64,000 nucleotides of DNA from UBA4720 sp038227135 (lineage in GTDB: Bacteria > Gemmatimonadota > Gemmatimonadetes > Gemmatimonadales > Gemmatimonadaceae), in NCBI GenBank assembly GCA_038227135.1, contig JBBRQC010000013.1, positions 3,576 through 67,575 of the forward strand, read 5' to 3'. A model generated the notes under the pieces. It worked only from the letters and a program-made list of their open reading frames with translations. It was not told the origin of the DNA and searched no databases. Positions within the stretch are counted from its first letter, which is position 1. Every line of letters begins with the position of its first letter. The position numbers were made by a program, and so were the translations under genes. Below, piece after piece: positions 62,648-64,000 of the stretch.

Positions 62648-62878
62648 TCAGCGTGGATCACAGGGAAGGCCAATGCGCGAGACGAAGCACATCGTGTCTA
62701 TAACCTGCCGAGCGTCACCCCGTGCAGCACTGTCCAGTCGGGCGAGGGAATCCAGTGGTTCACCATCCGAAGTGACTCTGAGCGCAGCTTGGTTTCTGAG
62801 TGACGCATAGCGGCTGGCGGCGACAATCGCGATGACCACGACAACGGCAAGCAGAGCGAGCGAGTAATGGCGACGCAT
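62648..62878 (-). CDS. Short exported or membrane cassette protein
   Basis: 76 residues. The N-terminus MRRHYSLALLAVVVVIAIVAAS is a signal peptide or membrane anchor. The remainder is acidic with two Cys near the end (TMCFVSRIGLPCDPR) that could form a disulfide. No known family. It is upstream of attC B on the same strand and could share the cassette with the RibD/DHFR-like gene; no clear attC separates them in the 144 bases between. Confidence 0.6.
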   Translation of the reverse strand: MRRHYSLALLAVVVVIAIVAASRYASLRNQAALRVTSDGEPLDSLARLDSAARGDARQVIDTMCFVSRIGLPCDPR

Positions 62879-63022
62879 CGGGTGCGCTCCTGGGCTTTAG
62901 AGTGCCAAAGCATACAGTGCGCGCGTCGACGCAACATGACCCTCAGATTAAGTGTACATGAAAAGTTTGGTAGTTCACCGAGCTGAAGCTCACCGCCGGG
63001 CGAGAAAGGGTGTGAGGTAGGA

Positions 63023-63619
63023 CTACGCCTTGCGTACCGGGTAGCGCAGGTGTGTAACGCCGACGCCTTGGATCACCGTCGGGTTGCCAAGGACGATTGG
63101 CGTGCCGGCGAGGCGGTCGAAGAGTCGAACTCCGGAGCCAAGAAGAACCGCCGCGATGTCGACGTGGATTTCGTCGAGGAGTCCAGCATTCAGGCACTGC
63201 TGGATTGTGTCCGCGCCGTGGACCCCAACGGATTTCCCGGCGGCGGCGGTTTTGGCTAGGTTCACGGCGCTTTCGATGCCGTCGGTCACGAAGTGTACAG
63301 TCGAGTTGGGTCGCGGCCATCCGGCGGGGACGTGGTGGGTAAGTACGAATGCTGGTCCCCAAGCGTGATTTCCGCCCCAGCCGTGGGCGACCTCGAAAGT
63401 GCGTCGGCCGGTGAGCACGGCACCAAGTCCGGACCAGAGACCGCGAAGGTGCTCGGCGCTCGGCCCGGACACTTTGAACGTCATGGAGTCCGACCCCCCG
63501 GTGTGGAACTCGACGTCCCCCGAGGCGGAGTACCAGTCGAACACTTCGGCCACGCCATCGTTGAGGTCGGCGACGTAGCCGTCGAGCGACATGGACATGA
63601 TTGCGACAACCTTCGACAT
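63023..63619 (-). CDS. RibD C-terminal/dihydrofolate-reductase-family cassette protein
   Basis: 198 residues. SKVVAIMSMSLDGYVADLNDG is the family start, GLGAVLTGRRTFEVAHGWGG the NADP loop, and VTDGIESAVNLAKTAAAGKSVGVHGADTIQQCLNAGLLDEI the second nucleotide motif, ending LLGSGVRLF. Such proteins reduce pterin-like or aromatic compounds and are frequent integron cargo. It is preceded by 178 bases between its start and attC A, holding no good ORF beyond 34 codons, and followed by a secreted-protein gene. Confidence 0.9.
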   Translation of the reverse strand: MSKVVAIMSMSLDGYVADLNDGVAEVFDWYSASGDVEFHTGGSDSMTFKVSGPSAEHLRGLWSGLGAVLTGRRTFEVAHGWGGNHAWGPAFVLTHHVPAGWPRPNSTVHFVTDGIESAVNLAKTAAAGKSVGVHGADTIQQCLNAGLLDEIHVDIAAVLLGSGVRLFDRLAGTPIVLGNPTVIQGVGVTHLRYPVRKA

Positions 63620-63797
63620 TGCTTGCGCCTTTCGAGGGGATGGAGACTGCGTTCAGGGGATCGCGCGGTTACTACGAAAGAGCTTCAGTGGTCGGCGACC
63701 TCAGCGGGGCGTAGGAAATTCGAGCGAGTTTCCAAGCAGAACGGATGGCAGGTTTGGTGCGCGGATTTCCGAACATCGCTGTCCTCCCGGATCGTCC

Positions 63798-63867
63798 GCC
63801 CAACGCCTTAGTTCAGCTGCAAGCACACTATCACCAATGCGGCGAAGCCGCATCCGAAGAGTGCTTG
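63798..63867 (-). other. attC site A, truncated by an IS
   Basis: On the minus strand: TTCGGATGCGGCTTCGCCGC, then ATTGGTGATAGTGTGCTTGC, then AGCTGAACTAAGGCGTTGGGC. GTTGGGC is a perfect R' box (GTTRRRY). The sequence matches attC B almost base for base from the hairpin to here, but its left half is missing, replaced at 63868 by an IS end. Confidence 0.85.
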
Positions 63868-64000
63868 GGATCTTGCACCACTTTCGTTGACACGGATGGT
63901 TTTACGCCGCCTGCCGTTCGAAGGCAAGAGGTGATTGGTAGTCGAGTCCTGAGTGCAGCCGGATCGTATTGTAGTAGCGGATGTAGCGCACCAGCTCGTC
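63868..64000 (-). mobile_element. IS3-family element, right end
   Basis: The match to attC B stops at 63867 and the next bases are TGGGATCTTGCACCACTTTC. On the minus strand the element thus ends ...GATCCCA, consistent with the CA ends of IS3. It holds the transposase C-terminus and continues past the window. No target duplication can be checked here. Confidence 0.75.
63902..64000 (-). CDS. IS3-family transposase (rve domain), C-terminal fragment
   Basis: The last 32 codons, open at the window end. The sequence DELVRYIRYYNTIRLHSGL followed by DYQSPLAFERQAA is the hallmark C-terminus of the IS3/IS150-type DDE integrase: YNxxRxHxxLxxxSPxxF. The DDE catalytic residues lie beyond the window. The gene runs toward the attC site, and the stop is 34 bases from the IS end. 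Confidence 0.92.
   Translation of the reverse strand, partial: DELVRYIRYYNTIRLHSGLDYQSPLAFERQAA

Noticed and set aside
63620..63797. 34-codon minus-strand ORF ahead of the RibD/DHFR-like gene
   Set aside because: No ribosome site and no recognisable feature; more likely the cassette's untranslated leader.
60952..63867. Reading the attC sites as ordinary REP-type intergenic repeats
   Set aside because: They carry GTTRRRY ends, a central hairpin and an unpaired arm base, and lie at the 3' ends of same-strand genes, which fits attC better than REP elements.
1..64000. CRISPR array, rRNA or tRNA genes
   Set aside because: No regularly spaced repeats with unique spacers were seen, and no cloverleaf or rRNA-like stretch was recognised by eye. 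A tRNAscan or Infernal run would settle it.

Overview
The window is a 64 kb, GC-rich, densely packed bacterial chromosome segment. It has many overlapping stop/start codons, frequent GTG and TTG starts, several Tat-type signal peptides and an Omp85/TamB outer-membrane assembly pair, so the cell is Gram-negative. A large BTAD/TolB_N/TPR regulator, PD40 (TolB-like) secreted proteins, a FadL-type channel next to a GDSL lipoprotein, and a Rho factor with a long disordered N-terminus together suggest a soil member of Gemmatimonadota. That placement is an inference from gene content. No rRNA or marker gene confirms it.

Layout. 1-6 kb: end of a PfkB sugar kinase, a Tat-exported FAD oxidase, an SGNH esterase, a GRP/RhaT-like sugar transporter preceded by a 39-aa membrane microprotein, and a Bcp peroxiredoxin. 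6-12 kb (minus): a five-gene operon for a BMP/NupOPQ-type nucleoside ABC importer ending in an MFS exporter. 12-17 kb (plus): the de novo NAD operon nadB-nadA-nadC, followed by a 47-aa zinc-ribbon protein and an exported amidase. 17-22 kb (minus): PAP2 phosphatase, DUF255 thioredoxin-like protein and acyl-CoA dehydrogenase. 21.8-22.4 kb: a fluoride riboswitch with terminator ahead of crcB. 22.5-24.6 kb: an M20 peptidase converging on a YedK/HMCES protein. 24.8-33.2 kb (minus): rho, Omp85, tamB. 33-40 kb: TPR protein, polysaccharide-deacetylase-like lipoprotein, class A PBP, and the FadL/GDSL-lipoprotein pair. 40-49.7 kb: small regulators and lipoproteins, including an SRPBCC-ArsR operon with a textbook promoter/operator. 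49.9-60 kb: GNAT/HxlR/LLM oxidoreductase, PD40 protein, DUF1624 acyltransferase, aquaglyceroporin, DsrE-like proteins, a phosphofructokinase with pyrophosphate-type residues, and a Gfo/Idh/MocA oxidoreductase.

60.1-64 kb: the accessory region. Four attC-like recombination sites separate minus-strand cassettes, forming the distal end of a chromosomal integron or a CALIN (attC cluster lacking an integrase). No intI is visible; if present it would lie beyond 64000. The cassettes carry a compact kinase-like protein, a two-gene unit (lysine/serine-rich basic protein plus a TIR/nucleoside-deoxyribosyltransferase-like protein), a short secreted protein and a RibD/DHFR-family protein. The array end abuts a peptidoglycan-binding protein gene that appears to have lost its 5' part. 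At the other end an IS3-family element has inserted into an attC site. This is the part most likely to hold an undescribed system.

Other structure: a 48-bp dispersed repeat that is read in frame in one protein, and a large inverted array of about 10-bp repeats between two convergent genes. I saw no rRNA, tRNA or CRISPR array. All functions are read from motifs by eye; no database search was run.
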